From the NCBI GenBank assembly GCA_944392695.1, contig CALXXN010000006.1:39936-103935 (forward strand): a DNA stretch of 64,000 nt, given 5' to 3'. The notes under the pieces were generated by a model, which did not search any database, was not told the origin of the DNA, and saw nothing but the letters and a program-made list of their open reading frames with translations. Position numbers and translations under genes: made by a program. Positions 41,487 through 50,353 of the stretch are shown here, one piece after another (position 1 is the stretch's first letter; each line of letters starts with the position of its first letter). The DNA comes from an uncultured Spirochaetales bacterium. GTDB taxonomy: Bacteria > Spirochaetota > Spirochaetia > Sphaerochaetales > Sphaerochaetaceae.

Positions 41487-42961
41487 GCCCTATGTCCTCC
41501 AATCTGCTTGTTGCGCTGCCGCCCTGTGGCGCCTTCCTCGTAGTTCAGGCCTCTGAGGAGCGAGTTCTTGCCGAAGCGTTCCTTGATCTGCAGTGTGGCG
41601 AGCTGCAGGCGCTTCTCCTTCTCACGGGCGGCTGTGGCAGCTTCATCTTCTGCGGCGTCCTCTTCGAAGAGGTCCAGCTGCACAGGGGCGGACGCTGCCT
41701 CATCCTCGCTGATGACATGAAGTGCCGTGATATACATCCTGCGCACGAAGAGCGAGGGGTCCACACAGGATGAGAAGGCTTCTGCCGCACCTTTCATGAT
41801 CTCCTTGGAGGATGATGTCGGTCTCTTGAAGTGTACAGAGGCATGTGCCGCCTTGGGGACGGACCTGCCATAATAGTCCTCTACCACGGGACCCTTGTAA
41901 GCCCCTTCATCCACACTGACCCTGTCGTAACCGACGACTATGCTCACTTGGTCGGTGACCAGGCGCTTCGAGACCAGTGAGAGTGCGAGCCACTCCGCCA
42001 TCTCCTGGATGACTGTGAGTGCCTTCTCATAGCTGTATGGACCACTCAGGACCTGGCCTTGGCCCAGGCTGTTGTCCTGGGGCTTGTAGGCCTTGATGTC
42101 CGCCATCGTGCAGTCCTCCTGTCCCCAGGCGTGGTCGATCAGGAGCTCTGCGTTGACGCCGAAGGTCTTGTAGAGGCGTCCCTCGTTCCTGAGCGAGTAG
42201 GCTGCCAGCTCTCCCATCGTATTTATGCCAAGGCTCTTCAAACGCCGGCTGATACCACCACCGACACGCCAGAAGTCGCTGATTGGCTGGTGGTCCCAGA
42301 GCTGCTGCCTGTACGCCATCTCGTCAAGGCTGGCGATCCTGACACCCCTTTCATCAGCCCTCATGTGCTTCGCCATGATATCCATGGCGATCTTGGCAAG
42401 GTAGAGGTTGGTGCCGATCCCCGCGGTCGCCGTGATCCCTGTCTCCTCATAAACATCGCCGATCATGCGTCGTACAAGCTCCTCTGCGCTTGTCTTGTAG
42501 CTTGCAAGGTAGTGGGTGAGGTCGATGAAGACCTCGTCGATCGAGTAGACATGGATGTCTTCTGGTGCGACATGGCGCAGGTAGGTCTGGTAGATTTTCA
42601 CACTGGTCGACATGTAGAGGGCCATGCGGGGTGGTGCGACCACCATGTCCACTTCCTTACGTGGATCCTCCTTGAGGGCCCTTGCGGATGCTGACCTGCC
42701 CCTTAATGGCCCCCTGATGGTCGCGGCACGCTCCTTGTTGACTTCCTTGAGGCGCTGTTTCACTGCGAAGAGCCGGTCACGGCCTGGGATCCCATAAGCC
42801 TTTAGCGCAGGGCTTATGGCAAGGCAGATCGTCTTGTCGCTGCGTTCCTCATCGGCGACGGCGAGCAGGGCGTCGAGCGGATCGAGGCCACGTGATATGC
42901 ATTCGACGGATGCGTAGAATGACTTCAAGTCAATCGCTGCGTAGACGTGGTCTTCCTTCAT
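41483..42961 (-). CDS. Y-family DNA polymerase (UmuC/UvrX-like)
   Basis: Translesion DNA polymerase. 492 residues from the ATG at 42961 (MKEDHVYAAIDLKSFYASVEC), with GGGGG upstream. Catalytic signature residues: IDLKSFYASVEC, YSIDEVFIDLT (the SIDE motif), TATAGIGTNLYLAKIAMD and the helix-hairpin-helix-like RLKSLGINTMGELAAY. The little-finger region follows. Longer than DinB (~350), matching the UmuC/UvrX branch. Divergent from pepT with only 74 bases between. No LexA box was confirmed. Confidence 0.9.
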   Translation of the reverse strand: MKEDHVYAAIDLKSFYASVECISRGLDPLDALLAVADEERSDKTICLAISPALKAYGIPGRDRLFAVKQRLKEVNKERAATIRGPLRGRSASARALKEDPRKEVDMVVAPPRMALYMSTSVKIYQTYLRHVAPEDIHVYSIDEVFIDLTHYLASYKTSAEELVRRMIGDVYEETGITATAGIGTNLYLAKIAMDIMAKHMRADERGVRIASLDEMAYRQQLWDHQPISDFWRVGGGISRRLKSLGINTMGELAAYSLRNEGRLYKTFGVNAELLIDHAWGQEDCTMADIKAYKPQDNSLGQGQVLSGPYSYEKALTVIQEMAEWLALSLVSKRLVTDQVSIVVGYDRVSVDEGAYKGPVVEDYYGRSVPKAAHASVHFKRPTSSSKEIMKGAAEAFSSCVDPSLFVRRMYITALHVISEDEAASAPVQLDLFEEDAAEDEAATAAREKEKRLQLATLQIKERFGKNSLLRGLNYEEGATGRQRNKQIGGHRA

Positions 42962-43035
42962 ACCCCCAAGCATCAGTGAAATAGGTTTTGAATGCAAGAC
43001 TTCATCTGCAAGCGGCTTTGATGTATCTTAATGGC

Positions 43036-44268
43036 ATGATTGATTTCACCAAGGGCGTAAGCGCCCGTTTCCTTGATTACACCACCTACGACACCATGAG
43101 CGACCCTTCCAAGGCCGGCATCGAGAGGCCGACCACGCCAGGACAGGTCGTACTCCAGAAGGCCTTGATCCGTCAGCTGGAGGAGCTTGGACTGGAAGTC
43201 ACCTACGGGGATGAGTCCGTCGTCCATGGCATCCTGCGCTCCAATACGCCAGGTGCCCCAGCCGTGGGTTTCATGGCCCATGTCGATACCGCTGACGATG
43301 TCATGGGCAATGGCGTCAAGGCCATCTGCCATGACTACAAGGGTGGCGATATCGCCCTCCCTGGCGGTCCTGTGATCCTCACTGCTGACAATCCTGACCT
43401 CGAGGACTACATCGGTGGTACTGTGATCACCTCTGATGGCACGACGCTCCTTGGCGCTGATGACAAGGCAGGGGTCGCCATCATAATGGAGGCCATGGCC
43501 TACCTTGTAGCCCATCCCGGGCTCCCTCATGGCGATGTCGAGGTCTTCTTCACCCCAGATGAGGAGACAGGGGCCGGCATGGACCGCTTCCCTTACCACG
43601 AGCAGCTTTCCAAGGTCTGCTACACGCTTGATGGTGGTGAGGAAGGTGGCATAGAGAGCGAGTGCTTCAACGCCGCCACCGTGACAATCAAGATCCATGG
43701 TGTCTCGACACACCTCGGGTCCGCCCGGGGCCGGCTGGTCAATGCGCTCAAGGTCGCCTCTGTGATCACAGATGCGCTTCCACACTCCGAGAGTCCTGAG
43801 GCCACGGATGGCCACTATGGCTACTACCATGTGGGTGCGGTGAATGGCACGAACGTCGAAGCCTCGATGGAAATCTACATCCGTGACTTCGACAGCGCAG
43901 GTTTCGACTTCCGCATCAAGGCCCTCCAGGACCTCGCCCATGCTGTCGCCCAGGTCTACCATGCCTCGATTGATGTCGATGTGCATGTCAGCTACAGGAA
44001 CATGGATGCGGCCAACGCCGCACATCCTGAGTGCCTTGAGACGGTCAGGAGGGCTGCCGCCAGGCTTGGCATCAGTGTCCGTGATGAGATCATCCGTGGT
44101 GGTACGGATGGTGCCAGGATGGCTGAGAAGGCCGGGGTTCCCTGTCCCAACCTCTTCACGGGAGGACACAACTTCCACTCCTTGGTCGAGTGGGTCGCTG
44201 TGGATGCGATGAGCCGCTCTGTCAACCTGGTCCTTGGGATTGTTGAAGAGTTCGCAGCCAGGAGGTGA
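43036..44268 (+). CDS. pepT: Peptidase T (tripeptidase)
   Basis: Zinc aminotripeptidase of the M20 family, cytoplasmic. 410 residues from the ATG at 43036 (MIDFTKGVSARFLDYTTYDT). Metal and catalytic residues in order: GFMAHVDTADD, LGADDKAGVAIIME, TPDEETGAGMD, DGGEEGGIESECFNA, GVSTHLGSARG, and late GGHNFHSLVEW. The length and motifs match PepT. It is followed 3 bases later by an outer-membrane protein gene, so they may share a transcript. Confidence 0.93.
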   Translation: MIDFTKGVSARFLDYTTYDTMSDPSKAGIERPTTPGQVVLQKALIRQLEELGLEVTYGDESVVHGILRSNTPGAPAVGFMAHVDTADDVMGNGVKAICHDYKGGDIALPGGPVILTADNPDLEDYIGGTVITSDGTTLLGADDKAGVAIIMEAMAYLVAHPGLPHGDVEVFFTPDEETGAGMDRFPYHEQLSKVCYTLDGGEEGGIESECFNAATVTIKIHGVSTHLGSARGRLVNALKVASVITDALPHSESPEATDGHYGYYHVGAVNGTNVEASMEIYIRDFDSAGFDFRIKALQDLAHAVAQVYHASIDVDVHVSYRNMDAANAAHPECLETVRRAAARLGISVRDEIIRGGTDGARMAEKAGVPCPNLFTGGHNFHSLVEWVAVDAMSRSVNLVLGIVEEFAARR

Positions 44269-44271
44269 GTT

Positions 44272-45267
44272 GTGGGCAAGAGGACCCCTGTGCTGATCCA
44301 TGCCGTCTTCATCTTGATCCTGGCCTTGGCCACCATGAACCTTGGTGCCGTCGATATCGTGGCAGGGGAGGGCGTCGTACTTGATGCTGACTTGCTGAGG
44401 CAGTTGAACGAGGCCCTTGACGAGCATGGTTCTGCGCTCGTCCCTCCTGATGTCGATGTCATTACAATCAGTGCCGTCAGCGAGGACCAGGAGGCCATCT
44501 ACCTGACAGTCAGGGGCTGGACGATGGCCTTTGACAAGGACCGGCTGTATGCGAGCATAGACGAGCAGGTGGGTGGCTTCTTCAGCTATCCTGTGTTCAT
44601 CAATGAGCAGCAGCCTCCAAGGCTCCAGTACATCGCAGGTTCTTCATATTCGACCTATGAGCTTCCGGAGGCGCGGCGTGGTGAGGTCTATGACCTGGTC
44701 TCCCCTGTCTCTGGTGATGTGCTCTCCCGCTTCATCGTCAGTGATGTCGATGCCGGAGTCACACATCTCGATCCCATCTTCATCGGCCAGGCCCACGCCG
44801 GCTTGCACCTGGAGGCGGAGAGTCCTTGGAAAGTACGCCTCAACACTGGCCATACCTTCGCACCATACCGCTTCTCAGGTTCGCTCAGATTGCTTAACAC
44901 ATCGTGGCTTTATCCTATGAACCCGTCTATAGGATTCGAAACCGGCATGGCTGATGATGGATCCTGGTACTGGGCCGGACTTGTTGGCTTTGAGTATTCA
45001 GCCCGCCTTGGCGGTGTGATCGACAGCACCTTCTCCCTGGTGCAGGATGCAGGCTTGTACGCTGGCATCGATGTCGTGCTGGGGCAAGGGCTGTCTGATG
45101 CAGGCTTCCTATGGGGGTTCAGCTGGAGGGTTGGTTACGAACACAACCTGACGAAGAACCTCTCATGGTCTGTTGGCTTTGAAGACAGCTATATCAGGAG
45201 CGAGGACCTCGACAAGGTCATGACACATCAGTATCGGCTGACAGTTGGACTGGGGGTCGGCTTTTGA
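44272..45267 (+). CDS. Exported protein with C-terminal outer-membrane barrel
   Basis: 331 residues, GTG start. Signal peptide (GKRTPVLIHAVFILILALATMNLGA). Residues ~35-175 form a soluble-looking segment; ~180-331 look like beta-strands of an outer-membrane barrel and end in Phe (GLGVGF). No family recognised. It overlaps the following lipoprotein gene (TTGA), so the two products may work together at the outer membrane. Confidence 0.7.
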   Translation: MGKRTPVLIHAVFILILALATMNLGAVDIVAGEGVVLDADLLRQLNEALDEHGSALVPPDVDVITISAVSEDQEAIYLTVRGWTMAFDKDRLYASIDEQVGGFFSYPVFINEQQPPRLQYIAGSSYSTYELPEARRGEVYDLVSPVSGDVLSRFIVSDVDAGVTHLDPIFIGQAHAGLHLEAESPWKVRLNTGHTFAPYRFSGSLRLLNTSWLYPMNPSIGFETGMADDGSWYWAGLVGFEYSARLGGVIDSTFSLVQDAGLYAGIDVVLGQGLSDAGFLWGFSWRVGYEHNLTKNLSWSVGFEDSYIRSEDLDKVMTHQYRLTVGLGVGF

Positions 45268-46673
45268 GCAAGAAAGTAGGAAAACTCATCCTGATCCTCT
45301 CCCTGCTGCTCCTGGCATCATGTTCATCCATTGGTGACATGATAGGGTCCCAGGCTGCCAATGCGCCTTCCTGGTACCCTGGTGGACGCTCTAGGCGGGG
45401 CCAGGTCTGCTTCACTGCCCATGGATCCGGAGCCAGCGAGGAGGCTGCGCGTGAGGCTGCTTATGATGAGCTCCTTGGAACCATATCCAGCTATATAGGG
45501 GAAGATGTCTCAGGTTCCTACTACCGCGAACTGTCTGCGAACAGGTCAATCGAGGAGCTGTCCCTGGAAATCGACCGCACGGAGGTGGGCAGCACGGTGG
45601 ATGGCAGCTTCCACTACTACATACTCGCCTACGCTGATGAAGCCGTGATCTCGTCACAGCGGTCTGCCGAGTACCAGGCTTATCTCGATGCGGAGGCCCA
45701 GGTCGTCTCGATGAGGAATGAGTCCCTATCATATTATCGTGACAACCAGGATGTGGATGCGGTTTCCACACTGATCCAGGCCATACCTCTCTCATGGCAG
45801 CACGGGATCTCCAGTGAAGGCAACCGTGTAGATGACCTGATGTCACAGGCGATGGAATATCTTGGCGCCCTGCGTTTCCGCCTTTCAAGGACTGACGAGG
45901 ACACTGGAAGTGTGCGTGTGCGTCTTGTCCGTGACCGTGGCCTCCTGTCGCCAGTTGTCGTGGGCGCCCCTGTCCGGGCTGATTTCTCCATCCGTGAGCA
46001 CAGGGGAGGGACCGCCCCATATTCAATCCCATACCAGACGGACAGGAATGGCTATTTCAACTTTGAAGAGGATTACCCTCCGATGGTGAACACTGGCACT
46101 GTCACCTTCTCGGTGGATCTTGAGGCAGTGATCTCAAGGGCGGAAGCGGTGACAGGTACAGCGCTCTTCGAACCAATGAGGGCCTTGATTGACGACCGGT
46201 CAGCATCATTTGATTATGATATCGCAAGTGCGATCGATGTAGGAGCCGTCCTTGTCGTGATGAACGAGTACGATGAGGCAGGTCACCAACTTCCTTCCTC
46301 CTACGCCTCAGATGCCTTCACTTCCTATCTTGAAGCCGAAGGCATAGGTACTGAGACCAATGTCGGGCTTTCAGCTGATGACGACATGGCCGTCGTCCTC
46401 GACCGCCTGCTCAGCGACTACTCCTCATATGAATGGATCGTCCTGTCGAATGTCGGGCTCAGCAATGTGTCAGTGCAGCCAAGTGATGGTACGACTGTCT
46501 ATGTCGCCGAAGGCTACACCATGCTCCTCAACACACGCACACGCTCAGTCGAATACCTCGATGAGATCACCCGTGAAGTCAGCTGGCAGGGGGCCACAAG
46601 GGAGGAGAACCTCCAGCAGGTATTCTCCATCTATGGCTCAAGCGTGGCTGTGAACATAGCCTCGTTCTTCTGA
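45264..46673 (+). CDS. LPP20-like lipoprotein
   Basis: 469 residues, TTG start overlapping the upstream stop. Lipobox LASC (Cys ~20). Residues ~35-140 resemble the LPP20/FlgT-N fold: PSWYPGG, then GSGASEEAAREAAYDELLGTISSYIG. The remainder is a long domain with IREHRGGTAP and repeated beta-like segments, unidentified. Probably anchored to the outer membrane. Translational coupling suggests partnership with the barrel protein encoded just before it. Confidence 0.7.
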   Translation: MSKKVGKLILILSLLLLASCSSIGDMIGSQAANAPSWYPGGRSRRGQVCFTAHGSGASEEAAREAAYDELLGTISSYIGEDVSGSYYRELSANRSIEELSLEIDRTEVGSTVDGSFHYYILAYADEAVISSQRSAEYQAYLDAEAQVVSMRNESLSYYRDNQDVDAVSTLIQAIPLSWQHGISSEGNRVDDLMSQAMEYLGALRFRLSRTDEDTGSVRVRLVRDRGLLSPVVVGAPVRADFSIREHRGGTAPYSIPYQTDRNGYFNFEEDYPPMVNTGTVTFSVDLEAVISRAEAVTGTALFEPMRALIDDRSASFDYDIASAIDVGAVLVVMNEYDEAGHQLPSSYASDAFTSYLEAEGIGTETNVGLSADDDMAVVLDRLLSDYSSYEWIVLSNVGLSNVSVQPSDGTTVYVAEGYTMLLNTRTRSVEYLDEITREVSWQGATREENLQQVFSIYGSSVAVNIASFF

Positions 46674-47081
46674 TTACTGTCCTTCGAAGCGCTTCCATGC
46701 ATACTCAAGACGTCTGCATTCCAAGGCGTCGATGAGTTCTTGTCTGAAGAAGCTGTCATCAAGCCAAGGTTTCAATTGTGAAGAACCATGCCTTTGGATG
46801 GAATGAGACCGCTTTGCTGTCGAATATGTGTAGTTCCAGGCAGTCTTCAAGTTCATCTAGCAGGACACTTAGCGCGAATGGTTCTGTTATGGATAAGTAA
46901 GTCCCTGTGAGTATACGGATGGGGACACGACGTCGTGTAGCGTCTTTCAAGTCATCAAGCAGGAGCCTGAGTCCTGAGAAGCGGAGGAAGCTTACGATGA
47001 TATCTATGATTCAGCTTTCCGGATCCTGTCTTTCAAATGATTGAGGAAACTACTGTCCCGTCCTGTATAGACCCTGTCCAT
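46674..47081 (-). pseudogene. Decayed fragment of a PLD/DUF3427-type helicase-nuclease
   Basis: Three short frames in succession read as the N-terminal phospholipase-D-like domain of DUF3427-type helicases. First, from ATG 47081, is MDRVYTGRDSSFLNHLKDRI, ending at a TAG. In the next frame come IDIIVSFLRFSGLRLLLDDL and IRILTGTYLSITEPFAL, then SFHPKAWFF. In a third frame is WLDDSFFRQELIDALECRRL with a stop at 46674. At least two frameshifts are needed, and most of the expected protein (usually ~900+ residues) is missing. It lies right after the methyltransferase gene on the same strand, perhaps the remnant of a two-gene unit. Confidence 0.65.
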
Positions 47082-47090
47082 GAAGTTATC

Positions 47091-47669
47091 CTACTCCTTA
47101 CGGACTATTGCATTAAGCCAGATTTCATCCCTATCCGGACGGACGTCCTCCGTCCTCCAGGTCTTGAGTGGGGTGAAGAGTCCCTCGAGGAGGGGGAGGA
47201 AGCTGGCCTCGGTCAGGTCTGTGAAATAGCGGCCATTCCTGATGCCTTCGGAGGATGAGCATTTGAATGACGAGTAGAATATTCCTCCTTCCTTGAGGGA
47301 GGAGTGTATGAGACGGAATATGGCTGGAAGCTCAATTGATGGTGCATGGAGGAGGCTTGAACAGGCCCAGACAGCATCGAAGGCGTCCTGGTAGTCGAGT
47401 TCCTGGAAGAGGATCCTCCGGACAGGAAGGCCTGTCAGCCTGTGTGTGGCGTCACACATCGCCTGTGAACCGTCAACCGCGGTGACTGTGTAACCTTCAT
47501 TGATGAATGCGAGGCTGTCCCGCCCACTTCCACAGCCAAGATCCAGTATATGTGCATGTGGTGGCAGGAGGGCTGTGAACTCTTTCCTGATGCTGCCCAT
47601 TTCGACATTGACAGTTGAGGACGTGAAAACTTGGGCGTGCGCATCATAGTAGGCGAGGGTCAGGTCCAT
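47091..47669 (-). CDS. Class I SAM-dependent methyltransferase (TehB-like)
   Basis: 192 residues from the Met at 47669 (MDLTLAYYDAHAQVFTSST); the start could be up to 66 bases earlier, and no strong ribosome site decides it. SAM-binding motif I is ILDLGCGSGRDSLAF, motif II AVDGSQAM, motif III FDAVWACSSLLH. It resembles small-molecule or tellurite-type methyltransferases found next to DUF3427 helicases. Its stop overlaps the ribosome site of the decayed helicase gene downstream. Substrate unknown. Confidence 0.8.
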   Translation of the reverse strand: MDLTLAYYDAHAQVFTSSTVNVEMGSIRKEFTALLPPHAHILDLGCGSGRDSLAFINEGYTVTAVDGSQAMCDATHRLTGLPVRRILFQELDYQDAFDAVWACSSLLHAPSIELPAIFRLIHSSLKEGGIFYSSFKCSSSEGIRNGRYFTDLTEASFLPLLEGLFTPLKTWRTEDVRPDRDEIWLNAIVRKE

Positions 47670-48007
47670 GCATCTCATCATAGCATGGCTGGGCTGTATG
47701 TCCACATGTCCTCTTTGATGATGATTTATCTTCAAATGTATTGACTTTTTCTTGGATTTGTGGCATCATATAAAATCACCTGCATTGCCAGGTGTGTTCT
47801 TTTGGTGGTGTGTTGTCATTCATTTGATTACGCCCTTGGGCCCGATGATTGGAGAGTGGGGCCAGGGCGCGGATGGACTGCTTTGGAAGTGGACATCCTA
47901 TTACCGTGTTCATCCTGGTGACAGGGTTTTACGCCCTGCCTTGACTGTGCCATGCCATCTGGCCTGGCCGCGTTTTCCCACCGCTTTGCTGCGGGAGGAG
48001 AGTGGAC

Positions 48008-49657
48008 ATGTATCCGTATTTCATCAGCTCGTTGGATGAGGAGGGTGAGGATGGGCGCATTTGCCGCCGCCTCTATGACAAGGACTCGGACATGGCTCCG
48101 GAGACCCAGGACCTGATACTTGCTTCGTATAAGGAACTGGTCATCGATGCACCATCCGATAGTGCGGTGGTGGAGCGTCGCCGCAAGTGGCTTTCCAAGC
48201 TGCTTGATTTCCAGTACATGGGCTACACTGAAAGTGAGTTGGCAGAGGTGTCTGCCGCCATGGACAGGACTCATGAGGGCATGAGGGCGCTCAAGGATGT
48301 GCTGTTGTCGGAAATCGCCTCAGCTGTTGTCACGGGCAAGCCTCCCAAGGCCATGCTGGTCGTGGGGGAACCTGGCTGTGGCAAGACATCGTTGCTGCGT
48401 TCCATTGCCTCAGCGCTTCCACGCCATGGTTCTTCCTTCATTTCCCTTTCTGGCAAGAGCGCCGCATTCGAACTCAAGGGCAACGACCCTGGCTGGAAGG
48501 ATGCGGATGCAGGGCTTGTGTTCAAAGCTGTCATGAATGCAGGATCGCTGACCCCCATCATCATTTTTGATGAGCTTGACAAGCTTGGCACGAATGACAG
48601 GTACTCGAAGGCCGATACAGCCTTCCTGGACCTCCTGCAGGCAGAGTCTGTCAAGACATTCACTGACGACTACTTCTCCTTCCCCATAGACCTGTCAGGT
48701 GCTTGGTTCATCTTCACTGCGAACACCTTGGAAGGAGTGAGCGCCCCTGTGCTGGATAGGTTGCGCGTCTTCCAAATGGACACTTATGGTTTCGAGGAGC
48801 GGGTCCGCATAGCCAGCCGCATGGTCGACAAGGCGAACAATGACCACCCTTCGAAGCGTGTGGTCTTCAGCAAAGAGGCCCTTGGAATGATGGCCTTCAA
48901 GAGCATGGGCTCCTCTTCTGTCAGGCCTCTTGGTGACATGGTCGACCTGGTCATGGCTTCCAAGGCCCAGGTCTTCCTTGGAAACAAGCGGATCAGGAAA
49001 CTTGAGGTCAGCGCCCGTGAGGTTGAAGCCATCTGGGCCTCCTGCCATCCCCGTCCACGCAACCTTGTAGAGGATTTCGCCTATCCTGCAGGGGTTGTCA
49101 GTGGTCTCGCGGTCAGCATGGGAGAAGGCTTCATGGTGCCTGTCGAGGCACGTAACAGCAGGCAGGGGGACTTGAAGGAGTTACGCTTGACAGGGCTTTA
49201 CGACAGGTCGATGGGAGAGAGTGCCGAGGTGGCATACGAGCTTGTCGACAGCTGGGCCATGGAATATCTTGGCCACGGCCTTGGTGTCGTCGCGGTCAAC
49301 TACAGCTATGCTGTCGAGAAGCGGGGTGACTCGGCATCTCTTGCGACTGCTCTTGCGATCATCAGTGATCTTTTGGGACACCCTGTCCCAAAAACGACAG
49401 CAGTCACAGGGGCCGTCTCTTTGAAAGGCAATGTGCTTCCTGTGGGTTCTGTGGTGGCCAAGGTGCTTGGTGCGGCATCCCAAGGAGCTGATACCGTGAT
49501 CACACCTTGTTGCGACAGCGATGGGCTCTCTGGGATCCCAGAGGGCTATCTCCCACGGATCAGGATAATCCGGGTGAGGTGTTTTTCCGAGGCTGTCGAA
49601 GCCGCGTTCGGACCTGTCCTGGTGCAAGACGGCCCAAAGGTGAGGACGGCTTCATGA
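48008..49657 (+). CDS. Lon-like AAA+ protein with altered protease dyad
   Basis: 549 residues from the ATG at 48008 (GGGAGGAG upstream). No Lon N-domain. AAA+ module: Walker A VVGEPGCGKTSLL, Walker B IIIFDELDK, arginine-rich sensor region SSSVRPLGDMVDLV. The C-terminal ~200 residues align with the Lon S16 protease domain. The catalytic Ser is in EKRGDSASLATALAI (Lon PKDGPSAG), but the Lys of Lon LPIGGLKEK is Val in LPVGSVVAK. The Lys two residues later is kept. So proteolysis may be lost or use a shifted base. It may act as a chaperone or an unusual protease. About 340 non-coding bases lie upstream. Confidence 0.8.
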   Translation: MYPYFISSLDEEGEDGRICRRLYDKDSDMAPETQDLILASYKELVIDAPSDSAVVERRRKWLSKLLDFQYMGYTESELAEVSAAMDRTHEGMRALKDVLLSEIASAVVTGKPPKAMLVVGEPGCGKTSLLRSIASALPRHGSSFISLSGKSAAFELKGNDPGWKDADAGLVFKAVMNAGSLTPIIIFDELDKLGTNDRYSKADTAFLDLLQAESVKTFTDDYFSFPIDLSGAWFIFTANTLEGVSAPVLDRLRVFQMDTYGFEERVRIASRMVDKANNDHPSKRVVFSKEALGMMAFKSMGSSSVRPLGDMVDLVMASKAQVFLGNKRIRKLEVSAREVEAIWASCHPRPRNLVEDFAYPAGVVSGLAVSMGEGFMVPVEARNSRQGDLKELRLTGLYDRSMGESAEVAYELVDSWAMEYLGHGLGVVAVNYSYAVEKRGDSASLATALAIISDLLGHPVPKTTAVTGAVSLKGNVLPVGSVVAKVLGAASQGADTVITPCCDSDGLSGIPEGYLPRIRIIRVRCFSEAVEAAFGPVLVQDGPKVRTAS

Positions 49658-49682
49658 GGGAAGGGGGCTCCTGCCCCTTCCC
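49658..49682 (+). terminator. Hairpin terminator after the Lon-like gene
   Basis: GGGAAGGGG, 7-base loop, CCCCTTCCC directly after the TGA stop. Perfect 9-bp GC-rich stem but no T-tract. Confidence 0.5.
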
Positions 49683-49787
49683 ATACCCCCTCTTGCTGAC
49701 AGCCACCGATGTAATTTACCATACCCAATTGTTATAGATCTCCCCGTGATGCCTTCCTCCATCACAGGCATGAGAGAGGAGGAGTCT

Positions 49788-50309
49788 TTGACAGCAAGGG
49801 AAATTGAGAATTGTATCATCGAGGCGCAGCTCCTGCTGATGAGGGACAAACCGCTTGATGAGATCCCAATCACAGCCATCGTCGCCAAGGCCGGGGTGGG
49901 CCGTGGCACCTTCTACCGCCATTTCAAGAGCAAGGAAGATGTGATACGGCGCTTTTTCGAGCACAATGAAGAAGATTTCCATGCGCGCATGGAAGGCTTG
50001 CGGCCCCAAAGCAAGGAGGACTGCCGGCAGGTGCTGGTGACCGCCTTTTCGATGTTCCGCGAGCAGAAGGACGAAATTGTCGCTTTGATCCACTCTGACT
50101 TCAGCTGGCTTTACCTCGCCATGTTGCGCGATGGGCTGGGGGAATTCGCGAAGAGCTTCTGCGGTGATGATGAAGTCAGCCGCCGTTACCTGCCATCCTT
50201 CCTGGCGGGGTCGCTCCTGGGAGTCACGATGACCTGGCTTTCGAACGCTTGCAACACAAGCGATGAGGAGATGGCTGACTTCTTCATGCGTTACACGAAG
50301 CTGGCCTGA
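49788..50309 (+). CDS. TetR-family transcriptional regulator
   Basis: 173 residues if it begins at the TTG at 49788, chosen because GAGAGGAGGAG lies five bases upstream; an ATG at 49770 is possible but has a poor site. Helix-turn-helix: DEIPITAIVAKAGVGRGTFYRHFKSKEDVI. The C-terminal domain ends with FMRYTKLA and resembles the TetR_C-33-like group of Firmicutes. The neighbouring yhhQ-like gene follows after 44 bases; whether it is the target is unclear. Confidence 0.85.
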   Translation: MTAREIENCIIEAQLLLMRDKPLDEIPITAIVAKAGVGRGTFYRHFKSKEDVIRRFFEHNEEDFHARMEGLRPQSKEDCRQVLVTAFSMFREQKDEIVALIHSDFSWLYLAMLRDGLGEFAKSFCGDDEVSRRYLPSFLAGSLLGVTMTWLSNACNTSDEEMADFFMRYTKLA

Positions 50310-50353
50310 GGTATCTGGACAGGGGGAGGGGGAGTGCGCTAGCCTAGCGGGCC

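Noticed and set aside
42973..44427. 484-codon open frame antisense to pepT
   Set aside because: It mirrors the conserved peptidase T frame, has low-complexity shadow composition and no ribosome site or family signature.
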